From contig NZ_CP134772.1 in NCBI RefSeq assembly GCF_031882575.1, positions 3,243,001-3,307,000 on the forward strand: DNA of 64,000 bases, given 5' to 3'. The first letter of the stretch is position 1. Every line of letters begins with the position of its first letter. Shown piece by piece: positions 32,781 to 42,129 of the stretch. A model generated the notes under the pieces. The model was not told where the DNA came from. It did no database searches and was given only the letters and a program-made list of their open reading frames with translations. The translations under genes were made by a program, and so were the position numbers. The stretch is from Pseudomonas sp. VD-NE ins. GTDB taxonomy: Bacteria > Pseudomonadota > Gammaproteobacteria > Pseudomonadales > Pseudomonadaceae.

Positions 32781-33121
32781 GCCTGTTGCTGCTGTTGGCT
32801 GCGTGCCTGCTGACCTGCCTGGGCCAAGTAGCGCAGAAATACGCCGTGGAGAGCTGGCGCGGCGTCGAGTCGGGCTGGGCCGACAAACTGTGTTCGCCGT
32901 GGTTGTGGCTGGCCCTGCTCGCCCTCGGCTCGGGCCTGTTGGTCTGGCTGTTGGTGCTGCAGCGTCTGGAAGTCGGCATCGCCTACCCGATGCTCAGCCT
33001 CAACTTCGTGCTGATCACCCTGATCGCGCGCTTCGTCTTCCGTGAACCCATCGACCGCCAGCATTGGCTCGGCGTGGCGTTGGTGATCGGCGGCGTGGTG
33101 TTGCTGGGGCAACAGTCATGA
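32777..33121 (+). CDS. arnE: Ara4N-phosphoundecaprenol flippase subunit
   Basis: The 114-residue SMR-like membrane protein has about four hydrophobic segments ([66 protein letters not shown]). With ArnF it moves the lipid-linked sugar across the inner membrane. The start ATG 32777 overlaps arnT by 4 bases and follows AAGGAGG; the frame is open further upstream but that part overlaps arnT. Confidence 0.93.
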   Translation: MSLLLLLAACLLTCLGQVAQKYAVESWRGVESGWADKLCSPWLWLALLALGSGLLVWLLVLQRLEVGIAYPMLSLNFVLITLIARFVFREPIDRQHWLGVALVIGGVVLLGQQS

Positions 33122-33522
33122 ATCAACGTCGTGGCATCAGCTTCGCGCTGGGCAGCGTGTTTCTCGTCAGCGCTGCGCAACTGGGCATGCGCTGGAGCAT
33201 GACCCGCCTGCCCGTGCCGGACCAATGGCTGCACATCGACAGCCTTGATTGGCGGGCCTTGGCCGTGGTCATTGCGGCGATTTTCGCCTACGCCCTGTCG
33301 ATGCTCTGCTGGCTCGCCGCCCTGCGCGATCTGCCGTTGGGCCGGGCTTATTCGCTGCTGAGCATCAGCTATGCGCTGGTTTATCTGCTGGCGGCCAGTC
33401 TGCCGCTGTTCAACGAATCCTTCAGTTTCACTAAATCACTGGGCGTGGCGTTGGTCATGCTCGGGGTCATCACCATCAACACTCGTCCGGCTCGTGCGCC
33501 CGAATTCAGGAGTGCTCCATGA
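33118..33522 (+). CDS. arnF: Ara4N-phosphoundecaprenol flippase subunit
   Basis: The 134-residue SMR-like membrane protein partners ArnE. It has four hydrophobic segments and the conserved [19 protein letters not shown] stretch. ATGA overlaps with arnE upstream and with ugd downstream show it is an inner gene of one long transcript. Confidence 0.93.
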   Translation: MNQRRGISFALGSVFLVSAAQLGMRWSMTRLPVPDQWLHIDSLDWRALAVVIAAIFAYALSMLCWLAALRDLPLGRAYSLLSISYALVYLLAASLPLFNESFSFTKSLGVALVMLGVITINTRPARAPEFRSAP

Positions 33523-34898
33523 AAATCACAGTATTTGGCAGCGGTTACGTCGGTCTGGTGCAAGCGGCTGTATTGGCCGAAGTCGGCCATGATGTCGTGT
33601 GCATGGACGTCGACCAGAAGAAGGTCGACCTGTTGCGCCAGGGTCATGTCAGCATTTTCGAACCGGGGCTGGCCAGCCTCGTTCGGGAAGGTCTGGATTC
33701 GAAACGCCTGCAATTCACCACCGATGAACAACTCGCCGTGCAGCACGGTCGGGTGGCGTTCATTGCCGTGGGTACGCCGTCGCGAGAGGACGGTTCGGCC
33801 GATCTGCGTTACGTGCTTTCGGTCGGCGACGCGATTGCCCGTCATCGTGAGCAGCCGTTGATTCTGGTGGAGAAATCCACCGTACCGGTGGGCACCGGCG
33901 ATACGCTGCGCACGCACATCGAAAAAGCCTTGATCAAGGTCGGCCGCCTGCTGCAATTCGATATCGTCTCCAACCCGGAATTTCTCAAGGAAGGCTCGGC
34001 GGTTGCCGACTGCCGCCGTCCAGACCGTATCGTTATCGGTTGCGAAGGCGATGAAGTACGCGACGTGATGCGTGATCTGTACTCGCCGTTCAACCGCAAC
34101 CATGACCGCATCATGTTCATGGACCTGCGCAGCGCCGAGCTGACCAAATACGCCGCCAACTGCATGCTGGCGACCAAGATCAGCTTCATCAACCAGATCG
34201 CCGAGTTGGCCGAGCACCTGGGCGCCGACATCGAATCGGTACGCCAGGGCATCGGTGCCGACACGCGCATCGGTTACCACTTCATCTACCCGGGCTGCGG
34301 TTATGGCGGTTCGTGCTTCCCGAAAGACATGCGCGCGCTGATCCACAGCGCCGAAGAAGCGCATTGCTCCAGCGACTTGCTGCAAGCCGTCGAGGCGATC
34401 AACCAGCGGCAGAAACACAAGTTGTTCGAGCGTATCAATGCGTTCTACAAGGGTGATCTGCGCGGCAAGGTCTTCGCCCTGTGGGGGCTGGCGTTCAAAC
34501 CGAATACTGACGACATGCGTGACGCGCCGAGCCGGGTCCTGCTGGAGGAGTTGTGGGCCGCTGGTGCCAGTGTGCGCGCCTTCGACCCGGAGGCCATGCA
34601 GGAAACCCAGAACCTTTACCCGGACGAATCGAAGCTGATGCTGATGGGCACGCCGGAATCGGTACTGCCCGGCGCCGATGCGCTGATCATCTGCACCGAG
34701 TGGCAGCAGTTCAAGGCGCCGGATTTCGACCTGATCAAACAGCGCCTCAACACCCCGGTGATCTTCGATGGCCGTAACCTGTACGACGCCGAGCGTCTGG
34801 CGCGCAACGGCTTCCATTACTTCCCGATGGGCCGTGGCGAATCGCGCAAGTTGCCGATTCCGCTGCAACAGTGGCCGCACGCGTCCGACGTCGCTTGA
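33519..34898 (+). CDS. ugd: UDP-glucose 6-dehydrogenase
   Basis: The 459-residue enzyme has the N-terminal NAD-binding [11 protein letters not shown], catalytic C266 in [15 protein letters not shown], and a C-terminal UDP-binding domain. It oxidises UDP-glucose to UDP-glucuronate, the substrate of ArnA, so its place after arnF supplies the pathway's precursor. Pseudomonas arn operons commonly end with this gene. The last 28 bases overlap the next reading frame. Confidence 0.94.
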   Translation: MKITVFGSGYVGLVQAAVLAEVGHDVVCMDVDQKKVDLLRQGHVSIFEPGLASLVREGLDSKRLQFTTDEQLAVQHGRVAFIAVGTPSREDGSADLRYVLSVGDAIARHREQPLILVEKSTVPVGTGDTLRTHIEKALIKVGRLLQFDIVSNPEFLKEGSAVADCRRPDRIVIGCEGDEVRDVMRDLYSPFNRNHDRIMFMDLRSAELTKYAANCMLATKISFINQIAELAEHLGADIESVRQGIGADTRIGYHFIYPGCGYGGSCFPKDMRALIHSAEEAHCSSDLLQAVEAINQRQKHKLFERINAFYKGDLRGKVFALWGLAFKPNTDDMRDAPSRVLLEELWAAGASVRAFDPEAMQETQNLYPDESKLMLMGTPESVLPGADALIICTEWQQFKAPDFDLIKQRLNTPVIFDGRNLYDAERLARNGFHYFPMGRGESRKLPIPLQQWPHASDVA

Positions 34899-36490
34899 TC
34901 ACGTTATCGCCTGAAATCCGCCGGCAGTCCCTGATCGCAGGGTTGCTGGCGTTTTTATTGTTCATGGCCGGAGTCTACGGGCAGGCTCCGATCGGTTTCG
35001 ATTCGCGATTTGTGTTGTTCGCGCAGGAAATGCTGCGCCATGGGCCGACGGTGTTTCCAACCACCTATGGTCAGCCGTACGCGGATTATTCTGCAGTTTC
35101 GACGCTGTTCGTCTGGCTGCTGTCGTTGCCGTTCGGCGTGGTGAATGCGTTGACCGCGTGGGCGCCGAGTGCCGTCGCCGGTGCGCTGATTGTGACGCTG
35201 ATGTATCGACTGCTGGCGCCGTACTCACGGCGCTGGGCGTTGATCAGTATTGCGTTGCTGATGCTCACCAGCGGTTTCGTCACTGAAGTGCGCGCGGTGT
35301 CGCAGGACTTGATGCTCGCAGCGGTGGCCTTTGCGGTGTTCTATCTCGGTTATGCCCATGATCATTTTGCCGGCAAGCGTCACTGGCTGCTGATTTTCGC
35401 TTTGCTGTTGCTCGGCTTCGGTATTCGCGGGCCGATTGGTCTGGTGGTGCCGACCGGCATGCTGTGCAGCTATTACCTGCTCAACCGTGAGTGGTCGCGT
35501 TTGCTGGTGTTCGGCGTGTTGGCTTCGCTGTTGCTGGCCGCGTGTGTCGGGTTGTTGTTATGGCTGGCGAAACTCAGCGGTGGCGCGGTCTTCTTGCAGG
35601 ACGTGATTCGCATGCAGTTCATGGGGCGCATGGACGGCAGCGAAGGCGTCAGCGGCTCGCTGTATTACTTCACCAGCTCGCTGGGCAACTATGCGCTGGC
35701 CTATCCGCTGGCATTGTTGGTACTGGCGGCGGCCTGGCTGAGCAAACCGCAGCAGCGTGGTCCGGCGTTACGCCTGGTGCAGTATTGCGCGGCGGCGGGA
35801 CTGATTGTGATGGTCGGCCTGTCAATTCCCCAGGCGAAGAAGGCGCGGTATCTGCTGCCGATGTTGCCCATGGCGGCGATCATTGCGGCGTATCCGTTTC
35901 AGGTGGTGCATGGGCGGGTGTTCCGCTGGTTGCGCGGCTTGATCATGGGCTTGTGGCTGGTCACGCCGGGCTTGTTGCTGGTGGTTTTACTGATCGCCCG
36001 ACGGCGCTTTCCCGAGCAATTGGGTGAGGTTTCCATTGTTTTGATCGCGTTGGGCGTGCTGCAGCTGTTGGCGTTGTCGCGATTGTTGATCCCGCGTTGG
36101 CGCGTCGAAGTGCTGACGTTGAGTGCCGTGTTGGCGCTTTGGACGGTGTACGCGGCGGTCTTCGAACCGGTGGAACGGCGTTTGTACGACACCCAGGCAT
36201 TCAGTCGCGCGGTGTTCGCCCAGGTTCAGCAAAATCCGGCGCCACTGGTGTTGCATGGCATGGGCAAGGACGCGAAGGCGATCAAGTTCATGGTCAATCT
36301 CTCGCAGGATCTGCAACCGCAGTTCAGTGACTCGATTCAGCAACTGGAGGCGATCAAAGGTCCGGCGTGGCTGATGATGGACCGCAGTGATCTGCCCTCC
36401 CTCAAGGGCACGCCGCTGGAAAGCGCGCAGCCAGTGTTGGACGGGCGTTTTGATAAAAACGACTATGTATTGCTGTGGCTGAAACCTTAA
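34871..36490 (+). CDS. GT39-family membrane glycosyltransferase after ugd
   Basis: The 539-residue polytopic protein has about eleven hydrophobic segments and the GT-C type acidic motif after the first helix (APIGFDSRFVLFAQEMLRHG). It resembles the ArnT/PMT superfamily but lacks the WIPDETRY form of ArnT. The start is uncertain: GTG 34871 (used here) or TTG 34895, which overlaps the ugd stop. Overlap with ugd suggests co-transcription with arn, so it may use a polyprenyl-phosphate sugar in the same envelope-remodelling response. Substrate unknown. Confidence 0.8.
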   Translation: MAARVRRRLITLSPEIRRQSLIAGLLAFLLFMAGVYGQAPIGFDSRFVLFAQEMLRHGPTVFPTTYGQPYADYSAVSTLFVWLLSLPFGVVNALTAWAPSAVAGALIVTLMYRLLAPYSRRWALISIALLMLTSGFVTEVRAVSQDLMLAAVAFAVFYLGYAHDHFAGKRHWLLIFALLLLGFGIRGPIGLVVPTGMLCSYYLLNREWSRLLVFGVLASLLLAACVGLLLWLAKLSGGAVFLQDVIRMQFMGRMDGSEGVSGSLYYFTSSLGNYALAYPLALLVLAAAWLSKPQQRGPALRLVQYCAAAGLIVMVGLSIPQAKKARYLLPMLPMAAIIAAYPFQVVHGRVFRWLRGLIMGLWLVTPGLLLVVLLIARRRFPEQLGEVSIVLIALGVLQLLALSRLLIPRWRVEVLTLSAVLALWTVYAAVFEPVERRLYDTQAFSRAVFAQVQQNPAPLVLHGMGKDAKAIKFMVNLSQDLQPQFSDSIQQLEAIKGPAWLMMDRSDLPSLKGTPLESAQPVLDGRFDKNDYVLLWLKP

Positions 36491-36526
36491 TCTGTCGAGC
36501 TCTCGACCGACAGGATGCGCCTCAAC

Positions 36527-37045
36527 ATGACCTTCGACGTACGCCGCGCCAGCCTTGCTGACGCGGGAGCCCTCCCCGCGATCGAGCGTTCGGCAGCGCA
36601 ATTGTTTCGTCTTGATCCGCCGTTGGCGTGGCTGGCTGATGCCGAGGTGCCCGATGCTGCCCAACATCTGCAAGCCATCGAACAGGCGTACGTGTGGGTT
36701 GCTGAAAACAGCGATGGGCAACTGACTGGATTTGTTCGTGCTGTAGGCATTGATCAGCACATGCACATTGAGGAGCTATCCGTCAGTCAGGCTTTTCAAG
36801 GACAAGGCATGGGTCGCGCACTGGTTGCGGCAGTCATTGAACAAGCGCGCCTGATGCGGTTGAACTCAGTGACATTGACCACCTTTCGCGATCTGCCGTG
36901 GAATGCGCCGTTTTATCAACGGATGGGATTTGTCGAGTTGACGCATGCACACACCGACCGCCATTTGCGCGATGCGCTGCAAGCCGAAATCGCCTGCGGA
37001 TTTCCCGCAGAGCGGCGCTGCGCCATGCGCCTGCCCCTGATTTGA
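36527..37045 (+). CDS. GNAT family N-acetyltransferase
   Basis: A 172-residue acetyltransferase with the GNAT core: IEELSVSQAFQGQGMGRALV (acetyl-CoA pyrophosphate loop QGQGMGR) and APFYQRMGFVEL. The substrate is unknown. ATG 36527 is preferred, with AGGA about 11 bases upstream; ATG 36515 would add four residues. It stands 36 bases after the GT39 gene, without a visible terminator between them. Confidence 0.88.
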   Translation: MTFDVRRASLADAGALPAIERSAAQLFRLDPPLAWLADAEVPDAAQHLQAIEQAYVWVAENSDGQLTGFVRAVGIDQHMHIEELSVSQAFQGQGMGRALVAAVIEQARLMRLNSVTLTTFRDLPWNAPFYQRMGFVELTHAHTDRHLRDALQAEIACGFPAERRCAMRLPLI

Positions 37046-37061
37046 AAGCAATGAAGGTCCT

Positions 37062-37150
37062 TGTGGGAGCGAGCCTGCTCGCGAAGGCGGAGTGTCAGTC
37101 AACATTGATGTATCTGACCCAACGCATTCGCGAGCAGGCTCGCTCCCACA
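37062..37150. repeat. Inverted repeat pair, GTGGGAGCGAGCCTGCTCGC family
   Basis: TGTGGGAGCGAGCCTGCTCG from 37063 is mirrored by CGAGCAGGCTCGCTCCCACA ending at 37150, with ~40 bases between. Each arm can form a small hairpin. The same family recurs at 42016, 47989 and, in altered form, at 60318. Confidence 0.9.
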
Positions 37151-37242
37151 GGGATAGTGTTGTGGCAGCTTGACCGGTGGTGACTGGCCGGTAAGGATGA
37201 CGTACGCCCGCCAGGCATTTGAAATAAGGACATTGACCCTTC

Positions 37243-38421
37243 GTGGCCACCTACTCGCGCCTCATCCGCCGGTTGATGATCAGCTCGCTGACCGTCGTCA
37301 TCAGCCGTGCGCTGATCAGTCCACTGTTGACGCTGTTCCTCAGCAACAAGCTCAACCTCAACCCGCAAGACGTCGGACTGCTGCTGGGGATCGCGGTGTT
37401 CAGCGCCACGCTGTTGTCGCTGTACGGTGGTTACATCATCGATCGGCTGGACAAGCGCCAGTTGCTGATCCTGACCATGCTCTCAAGCGGCATCGGTCTG
37501 ATCCTGCTGACCTTCGCGCAGAATCTGTACCTGGTCACCCTGGTGCTGATCATCAGCGAAACGGCGTCGGCGCTGTTCCTCATCTGCTCCAAAGCCATCC
37601 TCAGTGAAAACCTGCCGGTGGGCCAGCGGGTCAAGGCGTTTTCCCTGAACTACACGCTGACCAACATCGGTTACGCCGTCGGCCCGATGATCGGCGTGGT
37701 GATTGCCGGCGTTCAGCCGTCAGCGCCGTTTATCGTCGCGGGCGCGATTGCCATCGGCAGCATCTTTCTGCTGTTCGGTGCCGTGCGCGAAGTGAATCCG
37801 GTCGCCGCGGTCGCTCAGCCACAAAGCTTTCTGAAAACCCTGATCATCCTGAAAAACGACCGCACGATGATCCTGTTTACCTTGGGTTGCCTGCTCAGCA
37901 CGCTGGTGCACGGGCGTTTCACCCTGTACCTGTCGCAATACTTGCTGGTGACCCACACCCAGCAACAGACGCTGGATACCATGGCCGCGCTGCTCGCCTG
38001 CAACGCAATCACGGTGATTCTGCTGCAATACCAAGTCGGCCGATTGCTCACCCGTGAGCACCTGCGCCACTGGATTGCCGGCGGCACCGCATTGTTCATC
38101 ATCGGGCTGATCGGCTTCAGTCTGGCCGACAGCCTGGTCGGCTGGTGTGTGGCGATGTTCATCTTCACCTTGGGCGAGATGATCATTTACCCGGCCGACT
38201 TTTTGTTTGTCGACACACTCGCCCCGGAAGAATTGCGCGGCAGCTATTACGGCGCGCAGAACCTTGCGGCCCTGGGCGGTGCGGCCAGTCCGGTCATGTG
38301 CGGATTTCTGCTGATGCACACCCCGGCACCGAGCATGTTCTATGCCTTGAGCGCATTGGCCGCTGTGGGTGGCTATTTGTGTTTCATGAGTGGCCGCCGT
38401 ATCGCTTCAATTCAAAATTAA
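37243..38421 (+). CDS. MFS transporter
   Basis: The 392-residue major facilitator protein has twelve predicted membrane segments and the loop 2-3 signature GGYIIDRLDKRQLL (GxxxDRxxRR-like). It resembles drug/metabolite exporters of the MdtG/YfcJ kind, but the substrate is not identifiable. The GTG start at 37243 lacks close ribosome binding; AAGG is 13 bases upstream. It appears monocistronic between two repeat-bearing gaps. Confidence 0.87.
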   Translation: MATYSRLIRRLMISSLTVVISRALISPLLTLFLSNKLNLNPQDVGLLLGIAVFSATLLSLYGGYIIDRLDKRQLLILTMLSSGIGLILLTFAQNLYLVTLVLIISETASALFLICSKAILSENLPVGQRVKAFSLNYTLTNIGYAVGPMIGVVIAGVQPSAPFIVAGAIAIGSIFLLFGAVREVNPVAAVAQPQSFLKTLIILKNDRTMILFTLGCLLSTLVHGRFTLYLSQYLLVTHTQQQTLDTMAALLACNAITVILLQYQVGRLLTREHLRHWIAGGTALFIIGLIGFSLADSLVGWCVAMFIFTLGEMIIYPADFLFVDTLAPEELRGSYYGAQNLAALGGAASPVMCGFLLMHTPAPSMFYALSALAAVGGYLCFMSGRRIASIQN

Positions 38422-38578
38422 TGCACTAAATCTTCATTAATATGAATTTGTCAGCATCGAGTTTGCCCGGCACACTGTGCGCGTTCCTCCCCCAATGCTG
38501 GAACACTTCGAGGGCTTTCCGGATATGCCGGACAAGTCCTTTTTTTTGCCTCGGATTTGCTGCAAGGATCGGATTCAC

Positions 38579-39265
38579 ATGCTCGCTCGCTGGTTGCCCG
38601 CCGCCATCAACACCCGTCCCACCGAATGGAGCCGCGCCGCCATCGGCATGGCGCTGGGCACATTGTTCAGTGTGTGGCTGTGCGCGCAGGTGTTCGGTCA
38701 CGACGTTGCCTATCACCTGATTGGCCCGCTGGGGGCATCGGCGGTTTTGCTGTTTGCCGTGTCCTCCGGCGCCCTCGCCCAGCCGTGGTCGATTCTGGGC
38801 GGGTATTTGTGTGCCGGTGTCGTCGCGTTGCTGGTCGCTCATGTACTTGGCCGCACCTTGGGCAGTGCTTGCCTGGCGGCGGGCATGGCGCTGATTCTGA
38901 TGTGCTGGCTGCGTTGCCTGCATCCGCCGGCCGGGGCGTTGGCACTGACGCTGGTGCTGGCCGATCCGGCGACCATTGCCATGGACTGGAAGGCCATGGA
39001 ACCGGTGATGCTTGGCGCGGCGTGCATGCTGCTCAGCGCCCTCGCCTATAACAACCTGACCCGCATCCGTTATCCGAAACGTCCGGCCGAAACCGCGCCG
39101 GTGCTGACCCAGGTCGACAGTCAGGCCATCACCGCCGAAGACCTCAAGCTGGCGCTGGCCGACATGGAGGCCTTCATCGACATCACCCCCGAAGATCTGG
39201 AACAGTTGATCCACGCCAGCGAACTGCACGCCAAGCGCCGCAGCATTACCCAAACTTTCCGCTGA
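38579..39265 (+). CDS. HPP family membrane protein
   Basis: The 228-residue protein has four to five hydrophobic segments and the defining HPP motif in WLRCLHPPAGALALTLVLA, plus the conserved GPLGASAVLLFA. HPP proteins are integral membrane proteins; some plant and cyanobacterial members take part in nitrite transport, but the bacterial role is mostly unknown. The soluble C-terminal 60 residues (ITAEDLKLALADMEAFIDITPEDL) are acidic. ATG 38579 is chosen with AAGGATCGG upstream; the frame is open for 34 codons before it. Confidence 0.86.
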   Translation: MLARWLPAAINTRPTEWSRAAIGMALGTLFSVWLCAQVFGHDVAYHLIGPLGASAVLLFAVSSGALAQPWSILGGYLCAGVVALLVAHVLGRTLGSACLAAGMALILMCWLRCLHPPAGALALTLVLADPATIAMDWKAMEPVMLGAACMLLSALAYNNLTRIRYPKRPAETAPVLTQVDSQAITAEDLKLALADMEAFIDITPEDLEQLIHASELHAKRRSITQTFR

Positions 39266-39273
39266 CCCCCTGT

Positions 39274-39364
39274 GTAGGAGCTGCCGCAGGCTCGGGCCGC
39301 GATCGGACGATCTTTTGATTTTGATTTTAAAGATCAAAAGATCGCAGCCTTCGGCAGCTCCTAC
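39274..39364. repeat. Inverted repeat, GTAGGAGCTGCCG family
   Basis: GTAGGAGCTGCCG at the left and CGGCAGCTCCTAC at the right bracket about 65 bases with an inner GATCTTTTGAT...ATCAAAAGATC pair. The same family occurs at 55085-55160 and 56313-56353. It follows the HPP gene and may end its transcript. Confidence 0.88.
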
Positions 39365-39421
39365 GGTAAAAACGCAGACAGGCCCTGCACATATCCCCGT
39401 TGTACAGGGCAAATTTGCACT

Positions 39422-39451
39422 GTTACGATCCGGTAACGCTCGCGCGCGAGC
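39422..39451. promoter_or_regulatory. Two adjacent palindromes before the valine-degradation genes
   Basis: GTTACGATCCGGTAAC (39422-39437) is an inverted repeat with 5-base arms and GCTCGCGCGCGAGC (39438-39451) is a perfect 14-base palindrome. They are next to each other and end 36 bases before the start of the hydrolase gene. They could be operator sites; the binding protein is unknown. Confidence 0.4.
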
Positions 39452-39487
39452 TTCTCGAATAAAGACAATAAAAGCAGGGAGTTACTG

Positions 39488-40594
39488 ATGACAGCTCAGG
39501 CTTCATCCCAGCGGACACCGTCCATGGATGCCACGCAAAACGAAGTGCTGGCCGAGGTTCGCAATCATATCGGTCACCTGACCCTCAACCGCCCCGCCGG
39601 TCTCAATGCCATCACCCTCGACATGGTGCGCTTGCTGCAACAGCAACTCGATGCCTGGGCGACTGACGCCAATGTGCATGCAGTGGTTCTGCGCGGTGCC
39701 GGTGAAAAAGCCTTCTGCGCCGGTGGCGACATTCGTTCCCTGTACGACAGTTTCAAAAGCGGCGACACGCTGCATGAAGATTTCTTTGTCGAGGAATATG
39801 CCCTTGACCTGACGATTCATCACTACCGCAAACCGGTGCTGGCGCTGATGGACGGTTTTGTCCTCGGCGGCGGCATGGGGCTGGTGCAAGGCGCCGATCT
39901 GCGTGTGGTCACCGAGAAGAGCCGACTGGCGATGCCGGAAGTGGCCATCGGTTATTTCCCCGATGTCGGTGGCAGTTATTTCCTGCCGCGCATTCCCGGT
40001 GAGCTGGGCATCTATCTGGGGGTCAGCGGCGTGCAGATCCGTGCCGCCGATGCGCTGTATTGCGGCCTCGCCGACTGGTACCTGGACAGCAGCAAACTGG
40101 CGCTGCTCGATGAAAAACTCGATGTGATGGAGTGGCAGGATACGCCGCTGAAAGCGCTGCAAAACCTGCTGGCCAAACACGCCGTGCAAACCCTGCCCGA
40201 TGCGCCGCTCGAAGCCTTGCGCCCGGCCATCGATCACTTTTTCGCCCTGCCGGATGTGCCGAGCATGGTCGAGCAATTGCGCGCGGTGACCGTCGCCGAC
40301 AGCCATGAGTGGGCGACCACCACCGCTGACCTGCTGGAAACCCGCTCGCCGCTGGCCATGGCCGTTACGCTGGAGATGCTGCGTCGCGGTCGCCACTTGA
40401 GTCTGGAACATTGCTTCGCGCTGGAGCTGCATCTGGATCGCCAATGGTTCGAGCGCGGCGACCTGATCGAAGGCGTACGCGCCCTGCTGATCGATAAAGA
40501 CAAGACACCGCGCTGGAACCCGCCGACCCTCGCGGCGCTGGACGCAGAGCATGTCGCGAGTTTTTTCCACGAGTTTGCTGAGAGCGGGAGCTGA
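39488..40594 (+). CDS. 3-hydroxyisobutyryl-CoA hydrolase (crotonase superfamily)
   Basis: The 368-residue protein is longer than hydratases, as HIBYL-CoA hydrolases are. It has the oxyanion-hole segments FCAGGDIRSLYDSF and GFVLGGGMGL, and the catalytic E and D in EVAIGYFPDVGGSYFLPR. It releases 3-hydroxyisobutyrate in valine degradation. GGGAG lies 9 bases before ATG 39488. The following isobutyryl-CoA dehydrogenase-like gene, 3 bases away, supports the valine assignment. Confidence 0.87.
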   Translation: MTAQASSQRTPSMDATQNEVLAEVRNHIGHLTLNRPAGLNAITLDMVRLLQQQLDAWATDANVHAVVLRGAGEKAFCAGGDIRSLYDSFKSGDTLHEDFFVEEYALDLTIHHYRKPVLALMDGFVLGGGMGLVQGADLRVVTEKSRLAMPEVAIGYFPDVGGSYFLPRIPGELGIYLGVSGVQIRAADALYCGLADWYLDSSKLALLDEKLDVMEWQDTPLKALQNLLAKHAVQTLPDAPLEALRPAIDHFFALPDVPSMVEQLRAVTVADSHEWATTTADLLETRSPLAMAVTLEMLRRGRHLSLEHCFALELHLDRQWFERGDLIEGVRALLIDKDKTPRWNPPTLAALDAEHVASFFHEFAESGS

Positions 40595-40597
40595 GCC

Positions 40598-41749
40598 ATG
40601 CACGATCTCGAACTGACTGAAGAACAAGTGATGATCCGCGACATGGCCCGGGACTTCGCCCGTGGTGAAATCGCACCCCACGCGCAGGCCTGGGAAAAGG
40701 CTGGCTGGATCGACGACGCGCTCGTCGCGAAGATGGGCGAATTGGGTTTGCTCGGCATGGTCGTCCCCGAAGAATGGGGCGGCACCTACGTCGATTACGT
40801 CGCTTATGCGCTGGCCGTGGAAGAGATTTCCGCCGGTGACGGCGCAACCGGCGCGTTCATGAGTATTCACAACTCGGTCGGCTGCGGCCCGGTGCTCAAT
40901 TACGGCAGCGAAGCGCAGAAACAGACCTGGCTGGCGGATCTGGCCAGTGGGCAAGCCATCGGCTGCTTCTGCCTGACCGAACCACAGGCCGGTTCCGAAG
41001 CGCACAACCTGCGCACCCGCGCCGAGCTGCGTGACGGCCAGTGGGTGATCAATGGCGCCAAGCAGTTTGTCAGCAACGGCAAACGGGCGAAGCTGGCGAT
41101 CGTGTTTGCCGTGACCGATCCGGACCTGGGCAAGAAAGGCATTTCAGCGTTTCTGGTACCGACCGATACAGCAGGTTTTATCGTTGATCGTACTGAGCAC
41201 AAAATGGGCATCCGCGCTTCCGACACCTGTGCGGTGACGCTGAACAACTGCAGCATTCCCGAGGCCAATCTGCTCGGTGAGCGCGGCAAAGGCCTGGCGA
41301 TTGCCCTGTCCAACCTTGAAGGCGGACGCATCGGCATCGCGGCTCAGGCTTTGGGTATCGCTCGGGCGGCGTTTGAAGCGGCGCTGGTGTATTCGCGCGA
41401 TCGTATCCAGTTCGGCAAACCGATCAACGAACACCAGAGCATTGCCAACCTGCTGGCTGACATGCACATGCAAATCAACGCCGCGCGCTTGATGATCCTG
41501 CATGCGGCGCGTCTGCGCACGGCGGGCAAACCGTGCTTGTCGGAGGCTTCGCAGGCCAAGCTGTTTGCGTCGGAAATGGCCGAGAAGGTGTGTTCGTCGG
41601 CGATTCAGATTCATGGCGGGTATGGATATCTGGAGGATTACCCGGTCGAGAAGTATTACCGTGATGCGCGGATTACCCAGATCTACGAAGGCTCGAGCGA
41701 GATTCAGCGGATGGTGATTGCGCGGGAGCTGAAGAACTATCAGTTGTAA
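40598..41749 (+). CDS. Acyl-CoA dehydrogenase, isobutyryl-CoA type
   Basis: This 383-residue FAD enzyme has the ACAD signatures [20 protein letters not shown] and [20 protein letters not shown], and the catalytic glutamate in [12 protein letters not shown]. Partnered with the 3-hydroxyisobutyryl-CoA hydrolase upstream, it most likely oxidises isobutyryl-CoA to methacrylyl-CoA in valine catabolism. Other short branched acyl-CoAs are possible substrates. Confidence 0.88.
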   Translation: MHDLELTEEQVMIRDMARDFARGEIAPHAQAWEKAGWIDDALVAKMGELGLLGMVVPEEWGGTYVDYVAYALAVEEISAGDGATGAFMSIHNSVGCGPVLNYGSEAQKQTWLADLASGQAIGCFCLTEPQAGSEAHNLRTRAELRDGQWVINGAKQFVSNGKRAKLAIVFAVTDPDLGKKGISAFLVPTDTAGFIVDRTEHKMGIRASDTCAVTLNNCSIPEANLLGERGKGLAIALSNLEGGRIGIAAQALGIARAAFEAALVYSRDRIQFGKPINEHQSIANLLADMHMQINAARLMILHAARLRTAGKPCLSEASQAKLFASEMAEKVCSSAIQIHGGYGYLEDYPVEKYYRDARITQIYEGSSEIQRMVIARELKNYQL

Positions 41750-41756
41750 TGGTGTT

Positions 41757-41984
41757 GGCCCCTTTCCCTCACCCCAGCCCTCCCGAAACGTCGGACCGCC
41801 CAGAGGGAGAGGGAGCCGACCGAGGTGTCTGGCGTCCTGCATCGACCTGAAAGACCGAGTCGATTATCGATGGGATAAACCAGGTCAATTAAGGATTCAG
41901 TAAAACTCTTTCAGGTCGGCGTACCTTCCAAGCATCCCCCAATCAGTCCCCTCTCCCTCCGGGAGAGGGTTAGGGTGAGGGGCT
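41757..41984. mobile_element. MITE-like composite repeat element (~228 bases)
   Basis: The element starts with GGCCCCTTTCCCTCACCCC (41757) and ends with GGTTAGGGTGAGGGGC (41984), an inverted terminal pair. Each end also has a purine/pyrimidine-rich hairpin (GAGGGAGAGGG; CCCTCTCCCTCCGGGAGAGGG). Inside, CGACCTGAAAGA (41843-41854) is exactly mirrored by TCTTTCAGGTCG (41907-41918). It has no coding capacity, so it is a non-autonomous element or a large intergenic hairpin. Confidence 0.6.
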
Positions 41985-42015
41985 TTTGATTTTGATGTAC
42001 ATCAAGCCTTAAAAG

Positions 42016-42110
42016 CTTCGCGAGCAGGCTCGCTCCCACAGAGATCTCCAGCGAACGCAGGTTTTGTGAACGCCGAGAACCTCATGTGGGAGCGAGCCTG
42101 CTCGCGAAGG
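42016..42110. repeat. Inverted repeat pair, GTGGGAGCGAGCCTGCTCGC family
   Basis: CTTCGCGAGCAGGCTCGCTC from 42016 is mirrored by GAGCGAGCCTGCTCGCGAAG ending near 42110, about 40 bases apart. It lies between the convergent acyl-CoA dehydrogenase and enoyl-CoA hydratase genes; with the MITE-like element it fills nearly all of the 380-base gap 41750-42129, where I see no gene. Confidence 0.9.
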
Positions 42111-42129
42111 CGTCAGTCAGACCCGCTCA

